13,639 nucleotides of DNA, taken from positions 1 through 13,639 of the forward strand of contig JBIOUF010000302.1 in the NCBI GenBank assembly GCA_044866695.1, given 5' to 3'. This stretch comes from JBIOUF01 sp044866695. GTDB lineage: Bacteria; Actinomycetota; Actinomycetes; Propionibacteriales; Nocardioidaceae. Of this stretch, positions 5,854-12,424 are shown piece after piece (position 1 is the first letter of the stretch; the number at the start of each line of letters is the position of its first letter). A model generated the notes under the pieces. That model had not been told where the DNA came from. It worked only from the letters and a program-made list of their open reading frames with translations, and searched no databases. The position numbers and the translations under genes are program-made.

Positions 5854-6774
5854 TCAGCCGACGAGGGAGCTCAGGCCGGCGTACACCTCGCGGGTGGCCC
5901 TGGACCGGTTGAGCGTGTAGAAGTGCAGGCCGGGGGCGCCCTGGCTGAGCACCTGGTCGCAGAGCTCGGTCGCCAGCGCGATGCCTTCCGCGCGGACCGC
6001 CGCGGGGTCGCCGTCGTAACGGGCGACCCGGGCGACCACCTCGGGCGGGACCTCCCGGCCGGACAGCTGGGCCATCCGGCGGATCTGGCCCAGGTTCGTG
6101 ATCGGCATGATGCCCGGGATGACCGGCATGTCGACGCCGGCGGCCGCGCAGCGGTCGAGCAGTCCGAGGTAGTCGGAAGCGCGGAAGAACATCTCGGTGA
6201 TCGCGAACTCGGCGCCGGCGGCCTGCTTGCGCCGCATCACCTCGGCGTCGTGGGCCAGGGACGGCGCGTCGCGATGCCCCTGCGGGAACGCCGCCACCCC
6301 GACGCTGAAGTCGCCGAGGGACCGGACCAGGGCGACCAGGTCCGCGGCGTAGGTGAGCCCGCCCGGCGTGGGCGTCCAGGGCGTGCCCGGGCCGCCGGGA
6401 GGGTCGCCGCGCAGCACCATGACGTTGCGGATGCCCGCGGCGGCGTACGAGCCCAGGACGCCGCGCAGCTCGGCCCGGGAGTGGCCGACGCAGGTCAGGT
6501 GCGCCATCGGCGTCATGGTGGTGTCGGTGGCGATCAGCTCGGTGATCCCGACGGTGCGGTCACGGGTCGTGCCGCCGGCACCGTAGGTCACCGAGACGAA
6601 CGTGGGACGCAGCGGCTCCAGCTCGCGAAGAGCCCGCCACAGCTGCCGGGTGCCCTCGTCGTCCTTGGGCGGGAAGAACTCGAAGGAGAACGACCGCCCA
6701 CCCCGGGCCAGCACGTCGCGCACCGACTCGGCGACGGCCGGGGTGCGGCGGGACCCGTGCTGGGAGGACGACAT
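5854..6774 (-). CDS. metF: Methylenetetrahydrofolate reductase [NAD(P)H]
   Basis: A 306-residue TIM-barrel flavoenzyme that reduces 5,10-methylene-THF to 5-methyl-THF for methionine synthesis. Family landmarks are FSFEFFPPKDDEG (residues 29-41, Glu32 matching the catalytic Glu), FVSVTYGAGGTTRDRT (59-74), HLTCVGHSR (92-100) and NVMVLRGDPPGG (117-128, with the conserved Asp124). The C-terminal part contains VIPGIMPITNLGQIRRMAQLSG and ends with PGLHFYTLNRS. The length is normal for bacterial MetF. ATG at 6774 is chosen because TACCCT lies six bases upstream; a longer frame to 7002 would run back through the divergent synthase gene. It is divergent from the polyprenyl synthase gene, as in the mycobacterial Rv2172c-Rv2173 pair. 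Confidence 0.95.
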   Translation of the reverse strand: MSSSQHGSRRTPAVAESVRDVLARGGRSFSFEFFPPKDDEGTRQLWRALRELEPLRPTFVSVTYGAGGTTRDRTVGITELIATDTTMTPMAHLTCVGHSRAELRGVLGSYAAAGIRNVMVLRGDPPGGPGTPWTPTPGGLTYAADLVALVRSLGDFSVGVAAFPQGHRDAPSLAHDAEVMRRKQAAGAEFAITEMFFRASDYLGLLDRCAAAGVDMPVIPGIMPITNLGQIRRMAQLSGREVPPEVVARVARYDGDPAAVRAEGIALATELCDQVLSQGAPGLHFYTLNRSRATREVYAGLSSLVG

Positions 6775-6786
6775 GCACCCAGGGTA
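6775..6786 (-). promoter_or_regulatory. -10 element of leaderless metF
   Basis: On the minus strand TACCCT (6786-6781) is followed by six bases and the ATG. No Shine-Dalgarno is needed or seen. Confidence 0.55.
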
Positions 6787-6798
6787 AAGGCGGGCCGT

Positions 6799-6811
6799 TG
6801 CGCATTGCGCA
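6799..6811. promoter_or_regulatory. Palindromic TGCGCA-T-TGCGCA in the metF/synthase divergent region
   Basis: Two TGCGCA half-sites, each itself palindromic, are separated by one base and lie 12 bases upstream of the metF -10. The position suits an operator for metF. No regulator can be named, and short GC-rich palindromes occur by chance. Confidence 0.3.
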
Positions 6812-6875
6812 GTTCCGCGTGACTCACCGTGGCGATTCGGCTCGGTCGGCCGCGCCGCCCGCACCCGCCGGCAAG

Positions 6876-6887
6876 TACGCTCGGCCG
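6876..6887 (+). promoter_or_regulatory. -10 element of leaderless polyprenyl synthase gene
   Basis: TACGCT at 6876-6881 stands six bases before GTG 6888. It mirrors the metF arrangement on the opposite strand. Confidence 0.5.
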
Positions 6888-7985
6888 GTGACCGAGACCC
6901 TGCCGGGCCGCGCCGGCACCTGGGACGCCGCCGGCTTCCGGGACCAGGTGCAAGGGGTCCTCGACGGCTTCGTCGCCGAGCAGGGCCGGCGCCTGGAGGC
7001 ACTCGGCGAGGACGCGGCCCGCCTGGTCCTCGCCGCCCGGGACTCGGTCACCGGCGGCAAGCGCTTCCGGGCCATGTTCTGCTACTGGGGCTACCGCGCG
7101 GTGCGCGCGGAGCTGGTGGGCACCCACGAGGCGGACGCCCTGGTGCGCGCCGCCGCCAGCCTGGAGCTGCTGCACGCGTCGGCGCTGGTGCACGACGACG
7201 TGATGGACGCCTCCGACACGCGGCGCGGGCGGCCCTCGACGCACCGCGCGTTCGAGGCCCGGCACCGCGGGCTGGGCTGGCGCGGCGACCCGGCCCAGTA
7301 CGGCGTTGCGGCGGCGATCCTGCTGGGCGACCTGCTGCTGTCCTGGGCCGACGAGCTGCTGCGCGGGTGCGGCCTGCCCGACTCCCTGGTCCACGACGCG
7401 CTGGGCTACTTCGACACCACCCGCAGCGAGGTGATCGTCGGCCAGTTCCTGGACGTGTCGGTGCAGGCCAGGGCCCGGGCCTCGGTCGAGGAGTCGATGC
7501 AGGTGCTGCTCTACAAGTCGGCGAAGTACTCCGTCGAGCGGCCCCTGCACGTCGGCGCCGCCCTGGCCGGGGGCTCGGCCGAGGTCCTCGAGGCGCTCAC
7601 CGGCTACGGCATCCCGCTCGGGCAGGCCTTCCAGCTCCGCGACGACCTACTCGGGGTCTTCGGCGACCCGGGGGTCACCGGCAAGCCGGCCGGCGACGAC
7701 CTCTCGGAGGGCAAGCGCACCGTCCTGGTCGGGCTGGCCCTCGAGGGAGCCACCCCCGAGCAGGCCGCGAGGCTGGACCAGCAGCTGGGCCGCAGCCTCA
7801 CGGTCCAGGAGGTCGCCGAGCTGCAGCGGCTGGTCACCGCGACCGGCGCGCCGCGCGAGGTCGAGCGGCGGATCGTCGACCTCACCGCCGCCGGCCTGGC
7901 CGCCCTCGACGCCGCGCCGGTGCCCGCGGTCACCCGGAGCGCGCTGCGCGAGCTGGCCGCCTCCGCCACCCAGCGCCTGGTGTGA
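6888..7985 (+). CDS. Trans-isoprenyl (polyprenyl) diphosphate synthase, IdsA type
   Basis: A 365-residue class I prenyltransferase that condenses isopentenyl diphosphate with allylic diphosphates. Motifs are GGKRFR (56-61, IPP binding), the first Asp-rich motif LVHDDVMDASDTRRGRP (residues 100-116, DDVMD at 103-107) and the second, QLRDDLLGVFGDP (249-261). In the second motif the final Asp of DDxxD is Gly, with an Asp a little later. Small residues (Ser98, Ala99) five and four positions before the first motif suggest a product of C20 or longer rather than farnesyl diphosphate. GTG at 6888 is set by the leaderless -10; the frame extends to 6798 but the extension lies in promoter sequence. It corresponds by position to M. 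tuberculosis idsA2 (Rv2173). It converges with the barstar-like gene, 23 bp apart. Confidence 0.93.
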   Translation: MTETLPGRAGTWDAAGFRDQVQGVLDGFVAEQGRRLEALGEDAARLVLAARDSVTGGKRFRAMFCYWGYRAVRAELVGTHEADALVRAAASLELLHASALVHDDVMDASDTRRGRPSTHRAFEARHRGLGWRGDPAQYGVAAAILLGDLLLSWADELLRGCGLPDSLVHDALGYFDTTRSEVIVGQFLDVSVQARARASVEESMQVLLYKSAKYSVERPLHVGAALAGGSAEVLEALTGYGIPLGQAFQLRDDLLGVFGDPGVTGKPAGDDLSEGKRTVLVGLALEGATPEQAARLDQQLGRSLTVQEVAELQRLVTATGAPREVERRIVDLTAAGLAALDAAPVPAVTRSALRELAASATQRLV

Positions 7986-8008
7986 CTCCCGCGTGACTCC
8001 CGCGCGGG

Positions 8009-8449
8009 TCAGTGCTTCGCGGGCAGCTCCGGCAGGTCCAGCGGCGGGCCCTCGCCGCGGAGGATGACCGCGAAGGGGCCGCCCTTGTCGGCGTTGACCC
8101 GGCCGCCGAGGACGCTCAGGGCGACCGAGAACGCCTGCTCGTCGTGACGGGCCAGCGGGCTCCAGCCGTCCCAGAGCAGCACGACCCCGTTGCGGTCCTG
8201 CGCGGTGCACTCCGCGAGCCCGTCGGACAGGCTGTCGAAGCTGTCGCCCGGGTCCACCCTGCTGTCCAGCGAGCTCGCGACGGCCTTGAGGAAGGTGCTC
8301 TTGTCCTCGATGGTCCACCCGTCCAGGTAGCAGAACCGCCAGCCGGCCCGCTCCACCGCGTGCTCGACGTCGCCCACCGCGGCGGCGCTGTGCCACTGGT
8401 AGAGGTCCGGCGGGGTGTGCCCTGCGAGGAGTGCTGCGAGACCGCTCAT
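8009..8449 (-). CDS. Barstar family (barnase-inhibitor-like) protein
   Basis: A 146-residue protein resembling the barstar family. The core runs from FCYLDGWTIEDKSTFLKAVASS (residues 39-60) through SFDSLSDGLAE (70-80) to NGVVLLWDGWSPLA (87-100). By eye, Asp72 and Asp76 in FDSLSD align with barstar Asp35 and Asp39, the residues that block the barnase active site; the intervening Trp is Ser. About 35 extra residues precede the domain. ATG at 8449 has an AAGGACG site upstream. No secreted ribonuclease gene is next to it, so an immunity role cannot be argued from context. Such orphan barstar-like genes occur in many actinomycete chromosomes. It occupies the position where M. tuberculosis has mptA (Rv2174). 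Confidence 0.82.
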   Translation of the reverse strand: MSGLAALLAGHTPPDLYQWHSAAAVGDVEHAVERAGWRFCYLDGWTIEDKSTFLKAVASSLDSRVDPGDSFDSLSDGLAECTAQDRNGVVLLWDGWSPLARHDEQAFSVALSVLGGRVNADKGGPFAVILRGEGPPLDLPELPAKH

Positions 8450-8536
8450 TCGTCGTCCTTCCAAGTCGGCGAGCCGAGGTGGAGGCAGCGCGAGCGGGAC
8501 CACGCGGGTCAGCTCGCGGTCGCCTTCACCCCGCAG

Positions 8537-8565
8537 ACCATAGTCGTGGCGCCGCCGGTACGACA
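8537..8565 (-). promoter_or_regulatory. Possible promoter of the barstar-like gene
   Basis: On the minus strand TATGGT (8542-8537) lies 17 bases after CCTGTC (8565-8560). The resulting leader would be roughly 80 nt. The -35 match is poor. Confidence 0.35.
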
Positions 8566-8586
8566 GGGGCCATCACGCCCGTGCCG

Positions 8587-8672
8587 GGCCCGACCAACGG
8601 CCCGACCGAGGGCCCATCCGAGGGGCCCGTCCGAGGGCCCAGCAAAGGCCCCGGCCCGAGGGCCCGTCCGGA
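8587..8672. repeat. Intergenic 12-bp tandem repeat
   Basis: About seven units of 12 bp follow the pattern GGCCCGNCCGAG (examples GGCCCGACCGAG, GGCCCATCCGAG, GGCCCGTCCGAG). One extra G falls at 8623, and units five and six are degenerate. It lies in the 270-bp gap between the Rv2175c-like gene and the barstar-like gene, both on the minus strand. The recurring GGGCCC palindromes could form stacked hairpins and end the upstream transcript. Read as protein it would give Gly-Pro-Thr/Ser-Glu repeats, but no gene signals support translation. Confidence 0.85.
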
Positions 8673-8719
8673 GGACGTCACGAGGCCGCCCACGAAGCCG
8701 GTGGGATGCGGGCCGACGC

Positions 8720-9121
8720 TCAGAACGCCATCGCCTGGGCCCGGCGGCGAACCTCGGTGCCGCGGTTGTCGCGCAGGGCGTCGACGGGGCGGCCCGGCAG
8801 CGAGTCGTCGGGGGTGTAGAGCCAGGCGATGATCTCGCGGTCGGCGTACCCGCCGTCGTGGAGCACCGTGAGCACACCGGGCACCCCCTTGACGACGGCG
8901 CCGTCGGCGATCAGGTCGGCCGGCACCTGCGGGGCGGCGCCGGGCTCCGGCTCGGCCGCGGCCAGCTGGTGGTCGCGGACCAGCTGGCGCACCTTGCTGG
9001 CGGGAACCCCCAGCGCCTCGGCGGCCGCCGGCCAGTCCAGCCAGGAGCCGACCAGGTCCGCGAGCCGCACGTCGTGCCGGGGCTCGTCCGTCGCGGTGGA
9101 ACCGCGGTCGTTCTCGGTCAC
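8720..9121 (-). CDS. Rv2175c-family winged-helix DNA-binding protein
   Basis: A 133-residue protein close in plan to M. tuberculosis Rv2175c, a DNA-binding protein phosphorylated by PknL. After a short polar tail (1-18) comes a helix-turn-helix WPAAAEALGVPASKVRQLVR (residues 30-49). The signature C-terminal half follows: KGVPGVLTVLHDGGYADREI (78-97), WLYTPDDSL (100-108), RPVDALRD (111-118) and VRRRAQAMAF (124-133). Thr9, in a GST context, sits where Rv2175c has its reported phosphothreonine Thr9. GTG at 9121 is preferred over ATG 9187, because a CACAGT hexamer lies six bases upstream and the extension has no family similarity. The gene is divergent from the PASTA kinase gene. Confidence 0.88.
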   Translation of the reverse strand: MTENDRGSTATDEPRHDVRLADLVGSWLDWPAAAEALGVPASKVRQLVRDHQLAAAEPEPGAAPQVPADLIADGAVVKGVPGVLTVLHDGGYADREIIAWLYTPDDSLPGRPVDALRDNRGTEVRRRAQAMAF

Positions 9122-9334
9122 CGGACCACTGTGCCACGCGGGAGCCGGGTGCCCAGGCCGGACCCGGTCCGGTCCCGATGACCACATCTGTCACAGCAGC
9201 ACTCGGTCCGTTCCACACCGGGGCTCGACCCCTCGTTACGGCGCTCACGACGCGCGGCGGGCCGACGGTCCGCGCGCGTGAGCCTCGCCACGCCGCACGC
9301 GGTCGACGAGGCCGAGCACCCGCGGTCCCGGCAC

Positions 9335-9340
9335 TAGAAT
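9335..9340 (+). promoter_or_regulatory. -10 element of the PASTA kinase gene
   Basis: TAGAAT is a good -10 hexamer and leaves a leader of about 47 nt containing the Shine-Dalgarno GGAGG at 9383-9387. No clear -35 is visible. Confidence 0.5.
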
Positions 9341-9393
9341 CGAGGGTCGAGCCGGGACGGCAGTCGTCCGCCGGCAGGCACTGGAGGACCGCC

Positions 9394-11433
9394 GTGGCAA
9401 GGACCGTCGCCGACCCGCTGATCGGGCGGCTCCTCGACGGCCGCTACCTGGTCGGCGACCGGATCGCGCGCGGCGGCATGGCCACCGTGTACGAGGCCCG
9501 GGACCTGCGCCTGGACCGCTCCTGCGCGGTGAAGGTGATGCACGGCGACCTCGGTGACGACGAGGACTTCGTCCAGCGGTTCGTGCGCGAGGCCAGGGCC
9601 GCGGCCCGGCTGTCCCACCCCAACGTCGTGGCGATCTTCGACCAGGGGGACGACGACGGCACCCTCTACCTGGTCATGGAGCGCGTGGTCGGCCGTACCC
9701 TGCGCGACCTGCTGCGCACCGAGGCTCCGCTGCCACCGGCCAGGGCGCTGGAGCTGCTCGACCCGGTGCTCTCGGCCCTCGCCGCGGCGCACGCGTCGGG
9801 GCTGGTGCACCGCGACGTGAAGCCCGAGAACGTGCTGATCTCCGACGACGGCCAGGTCAAGGTGGCCGACTTCGGGCTGGCTCGCGCGGTCAGCGCCGAG
9901 ACGCAAGCCACCGCGACCGGCGGCATCCTGATCGGCACGGTCTCCTACCTCTCCCCCGAGCTGGTCGTCGACGGCCGCGCGGACGCCCGCAGCGACGTGT
10001 ACTCCGCCGGCGTGCTGCTCTTCGAGATGCTCACCGGGCGCAAGCCGCACGACGGCGACTCGCCGATCCAGGTCGCCTACAAGCACGTGCACGAGGACGT
10101 GCCGGCTCCGTCGCTGACCGTCGAGGGCATCCCGGCGTACGTCGACGCGCTCGTGGCCCGCGCGACCGCCCGCGACGCACAGCGCCGGCCCGCCGACGCG
10201 CGCGTGCTGCAGCACCACGTCCGCCGGGTCCGCGCCGCGCTGCGCGCCGGGGTTGCCGACGACCCGGAGCTGACCGCGGACCTGGCTCCGACGGCGGTCG
10301 CCGCGCCGCGCAGCGACGCGCCGTCCGACGACCCGTCGCCCACCCTGGAGACCGAGGCGCCGGGCGTGGGGCCGGCGGCGCGGGCGGCCGGCGGGCCGGA
10401 CCGGGAGCCCACCACCGTCATCGGCACGCTCGCCGCCGGTGCCGGCCCCGCCCCGACCGCGACCGGCACGGCGCCGGTGGACGGGGACACTCCGCCGGAG
10501 CGCCCACGCCGCCAGGCGCCGCCCGCCGGCCTCCCCGGCTCGCCCCGGCGCCGCCGGCGAGGGTGGGTGCTGTTCGTGGTCGTGCTGCTGCTCGCGGTCG
10601 CGGCCGCCGCGGCCGGGTGGTACCTCGGCATCGCCCGGTGGACCACGACGCCGAGCGTCTTGGACATGACCGTGGCACAGGCCACCGAACAGGCCGCCGA
10701 GGCGGGGCTCTCCGTCGACGTGGGCGGGCGGGCGTACTCCGAGACCGTCGACGCCGGCGACGTGGTCAGCTCCGACCCGGCACCCGGCGACCGGATCCTG
10801 GACGACGGCACCATCGAGGTGGTCGTCTCCCGCGGCCCGGAGCGCTACGACGTCCCCGCCGTCGCCGGGAAGGACCTCGACGCCGCCACCGACGTACTCG
10901 AGGGGACCCACCTCGCGGTCGGCGACGTCACGCGGGTGTACCACGACGAGGTCGGCAAGGGGCTGGTGGTCTCCTCCGACCCCGCCGCCGGCACCAGCGT
11001 CAAACGCGACGCCGTCGTCGACCTCGTGGTGAGCAAGGGCCGTGAGCCCGTCGACGTCGTCGACGTCACCGGCCAGACGCTGCCGGCAGCCCGGCGCGCG
11101 CTGCGCGAGCTGGGCCTGCGGGTCGAGGTGGAGCGCCAGTACGACGACGAGGTGCCCGCCGGCGAGGTGATCTCGCAGAGCCCCGACGAGGGAACGCTGT
11201 TCAAGGGCGACCCGGTCGCCCTCGTGGTGTCGCGCGGCCCCGAGCTGGTCGAGGTGCCCAGCGTGTTCCGGATGGGCGTCGACGCCGCGCGCGAGACCCT
11301 CACCGACGCCGGGTTCCGGGTGCGCGTGCGCAACTCCACCCCCAGCTTCGGGCTCGGCTTCGTGGTGCAGCAGGAGCCAGGCGCCGGGGACCGTGCCCCC
11401 AAGGGCAGCGTCGTGACGGTCTACCTGGTCTGA
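9394..11433 (+). CDS. Transmembrane Ser/Thr protein kinase with four PASTA domains (PknL/PknB-like)
   Basis: A 679-residue eukaryotic-type kinase. The kinase domain (about 18-280) has the glycine loop RIARGGMATVY (23-33), catalytic Lys47 in AVKVM, HRDVKPEN (139-146, Asp141), DFG (159-161) and a SPE motif (187-189). The activation loop carries Thr173 and Thr175. A Pro/Ala/Thr-rich linker (about 285-385) leads to an Arg-rich stretch and one membrane helix, GWVLFVVVLLLAVAAAAAGW (390-409). Four extracellular PASTA repeats fill the rest, each ending in a VVVSRGPE- or VVSKGRE-like turn; the last ends at the C-terminus. PASTA domains sense muropeptides or lipid II, so the kinase likely links cell-wall state to signalling. 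GTG at 9394 has GGAGG upstream; the frame reaches 9178 but without support. By position it corresponds to PknL, and M. tuberculosis PknL lacks PASTA domains. The Rv2175c-like gene next door is its probable substrate. Confidence 0.93.
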   Translation: MARTVADPLIGRLLDGRYLVGDRIARGGMATVYEARDLRLDRSCAVKVMHGDLGDDEDFVQRFVREARAAARLSHPNVVAIFDQGDDDGTLYLVMERVVGRTLRDLLRTEAPLPPARALELLDPVLSALAAAHASGLVHRDVKPENVLISDDGQVKVADFGLARAVSAETQATATGGILIGTVSYLSPELVVDGRADARSDVYSAGVLLFEMLTGRKPHDGDSPIQVAYKHVHEDVPAPSLTVEGIPAYVDALVARATARDAQRRPADARVLQHHVRRVRAALRAGVADDPELTADLAPTAVAAPRSDAPSDDPSPTLETEAPGVGPAARAAGGPDREPTTVIGTLAAGAGPAPTATGTAPVDGDTPPERPRRQAPPAGLPGSPRRRRRGWVLFVVVLLLAVAAAAAGWYLGIARWTTTPSVLDMTVAQATEQAAEAGLSVDVGGRAYSETVDAGDVVSSDPAPGDRILDDGTIEVVVSRGPERYDVPAVAGKDLDAATDVLEGTHLAVGDVTRVYHDEVGKGLVVSSDPAAGTSVKRDAVVDLVVSKGREPVDVVDVTGQTLPAARRALRELGLRVEVERQYDDEVPAGEVISQSPDEGTLFKGDPVALVVSRGPELVEVPSVFRMGVDAARETLTDAGFRVRVRNSTPSFGLGFVVQQEPGAGDRAPKGSVVTVYLV

Positions 11434-11444
11434 GCCGTGCCCGC

Positions 11445-12335
11445 GTGACGAACCGCCGTACCTCCGCGGCCGCCACCCTCGCCCTGGTCGCCGTCACGGC
11501 CACGTGGGGGTCGACGTTCTTCTTGATCAAGGACCTGCTCGACCGGATGCCGGTCCTGGACTACCTGGCGGTGCGGTTCCTGGTGGCGACCGTCGCGCTG
11601 GCGCTGCTGTTCCCGCGTGCCCTCGCGCGGATGTCGCGGTCCGCTCTGCGCGGCGGCCTGGTCCTGGGCGGCCTCTACGGCCTGGCGCAGATCCTGCAGA
11701 CCGCGGGCCTCGCGCACACCCCGGCCAGCGTGTCGGGCTTCGTCACGGGCATGTACGTCGTCGCGACGCCGGTGTTCGCCGCGGTGCTGCTCGGCCTGCG
11801 GGTCACCGTCGTCACCTGGACCGCGGTCGCCCTGGCGATGACCGGGCTCGGGGTGCTCACGCTCGGCGGCCTCAGCGTGGGCTACGGCGAGGCGCTGACG
11901 TTCGTCGCCGCCATGCTCTACGCCCTGCACATCGTCGGGCTGAGCGCCTGGAGCACACCGGCCGACGCCATCGGCATGGCGGTGACCCAGCTGGCGGTGA
12001 TCACCGTCGTCTGCCTGGCCGTCACGGCTCCCGACGGCGTCGTCCTCCCCGCCACGACCCAGGACTGGGTCGCGGTGCTCTACATGGCGCTGGCCGCGGG
12101 AGCCTTCGCCATGGCGGCGCAGACCTGGGCGCAGGCGCACCTGCCGCCCACGCGGGCCGCGATCATCATGACGATGGAGCCGGTGTTCGCGGCCGGGTTC
12201 GCGGTGCTGTTCGGCGGCGAGGCGCTCTCGTGGCGGATGCTGGTCGGCGGCGGCCTGGTGCTGACCGCGATGCTCCTGGTCGAGCTGGTGCCGCGTCGCC
12301 ACGTCGAGGCGGAGGTCACCCACATCGCGGTCTAG
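11445..12335 (+). CDS. EamA-family (DMT superfamily) transporter
   Basis: A 296-residue, strongly hydrophobic protein with about ten predicted membrane helices in two EamA repeats. The first opens with ALVAVTATWGSTFFLIKDLL (13-32, WGS at 21-23). The second includes EALTFVAAMLYALHIVGL and ends with the characteristic MEPVFAAGFAVLFGGEALS followed by a final helix. Such proteins export or import small metabolites such as amino acids; the substrate here cannot be told. GTG at 11445 is 11 bp after the kinase stop, so translation is probably coupled to the kinase transcript. The Shine-Dalgarno is weak. An aromatic-pathway gene follows 89 bp downstream. It fills the slot of the unrelated Rv2177c in M. 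tuberculosis. Confidence 0.9.
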   Translation: MTNRRTSAAATLALVAVTATWGSTFFLIKDLLDRMPVLDYLAVRFLVATVALALLFPRALARMSRSALRGGLVLGGLYGLAQILQTAGLAHTPASVSGFVTGMYVVATPVFAAVLLGLRVTVVTWTAVALAMTGLGVLTLGGLSVGYGEALTFVAAMLYALHIVGLSAWSTPADAIGMAVTQLAVITVVCLAVTAPDGVVLPATTQDWVAVLYMALAAGAFAMAAQTWAQAHLPPTRAAIIMTMEPVFAAGFAVLFGGEALSWRMLVGGGLVLTAMLLVELVPRRHVEAEVTHIAV

Positions 12336-12386
12336 GACGCTCGTCGACCACCGAGACGGGCCGCCCCGCCGGCCGGACGGCTCCGG

Positions 12387-12392
12387 TAGGGT
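12387..12392 (+). promoter_or_regulatory. -10 element upstream of aroF
   Basis: TAGGGT lies 32 bases before ATG 12425 and predicts a short leader of roughly 25 nt with a purine-rich AGAGAAG stretch as ribosome binding site. It suggests that aroF-tyrA has its own promoter. Confidence 0.5.
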
Positions 12393-12424
12393 TTCGGCCT
12401 CCCGGCAGAGAGAAGCGCACCCGC

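Noticed and set aside
6775..7002. Upstream start for metF at 7002
   Set aside because: It would lie inside the divergent synthase gene; the extension is Arg/Pro-rich, and ATG 6774 has an ideal -10 and family length.
7986..8008. CCCGCGCGGG palindrome between convergent genes as a terminator
   Set aside because: The stem would have almost no loop and no U-tract, so support is too weak.
8431..8832. Plus-strand frame encoding Gly-Pro-Thr-Glu repeats
   Set aside because: It overlaps the barstar start and the Rv2175c-like gene on the other strand, the repeat loses frame at 8623, and there is no promoter or ribosome site.
8009..9121. Toxin-antitoxin pair formed by the barstar-like and Rv2175c-like genes
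   Set aside because: The second protein is a clear Rv2175c-type DNA-binding protein, not an RNase, and 270 bp with repeats separate the genes.
9178..9393. N-terminal extension of the kinase to ATG 9178
   Set aside because: It would overlap the divergent promoter region and has no family similarity; GTG 9394 with GGAGG and the TAGAAT -10 fits better.
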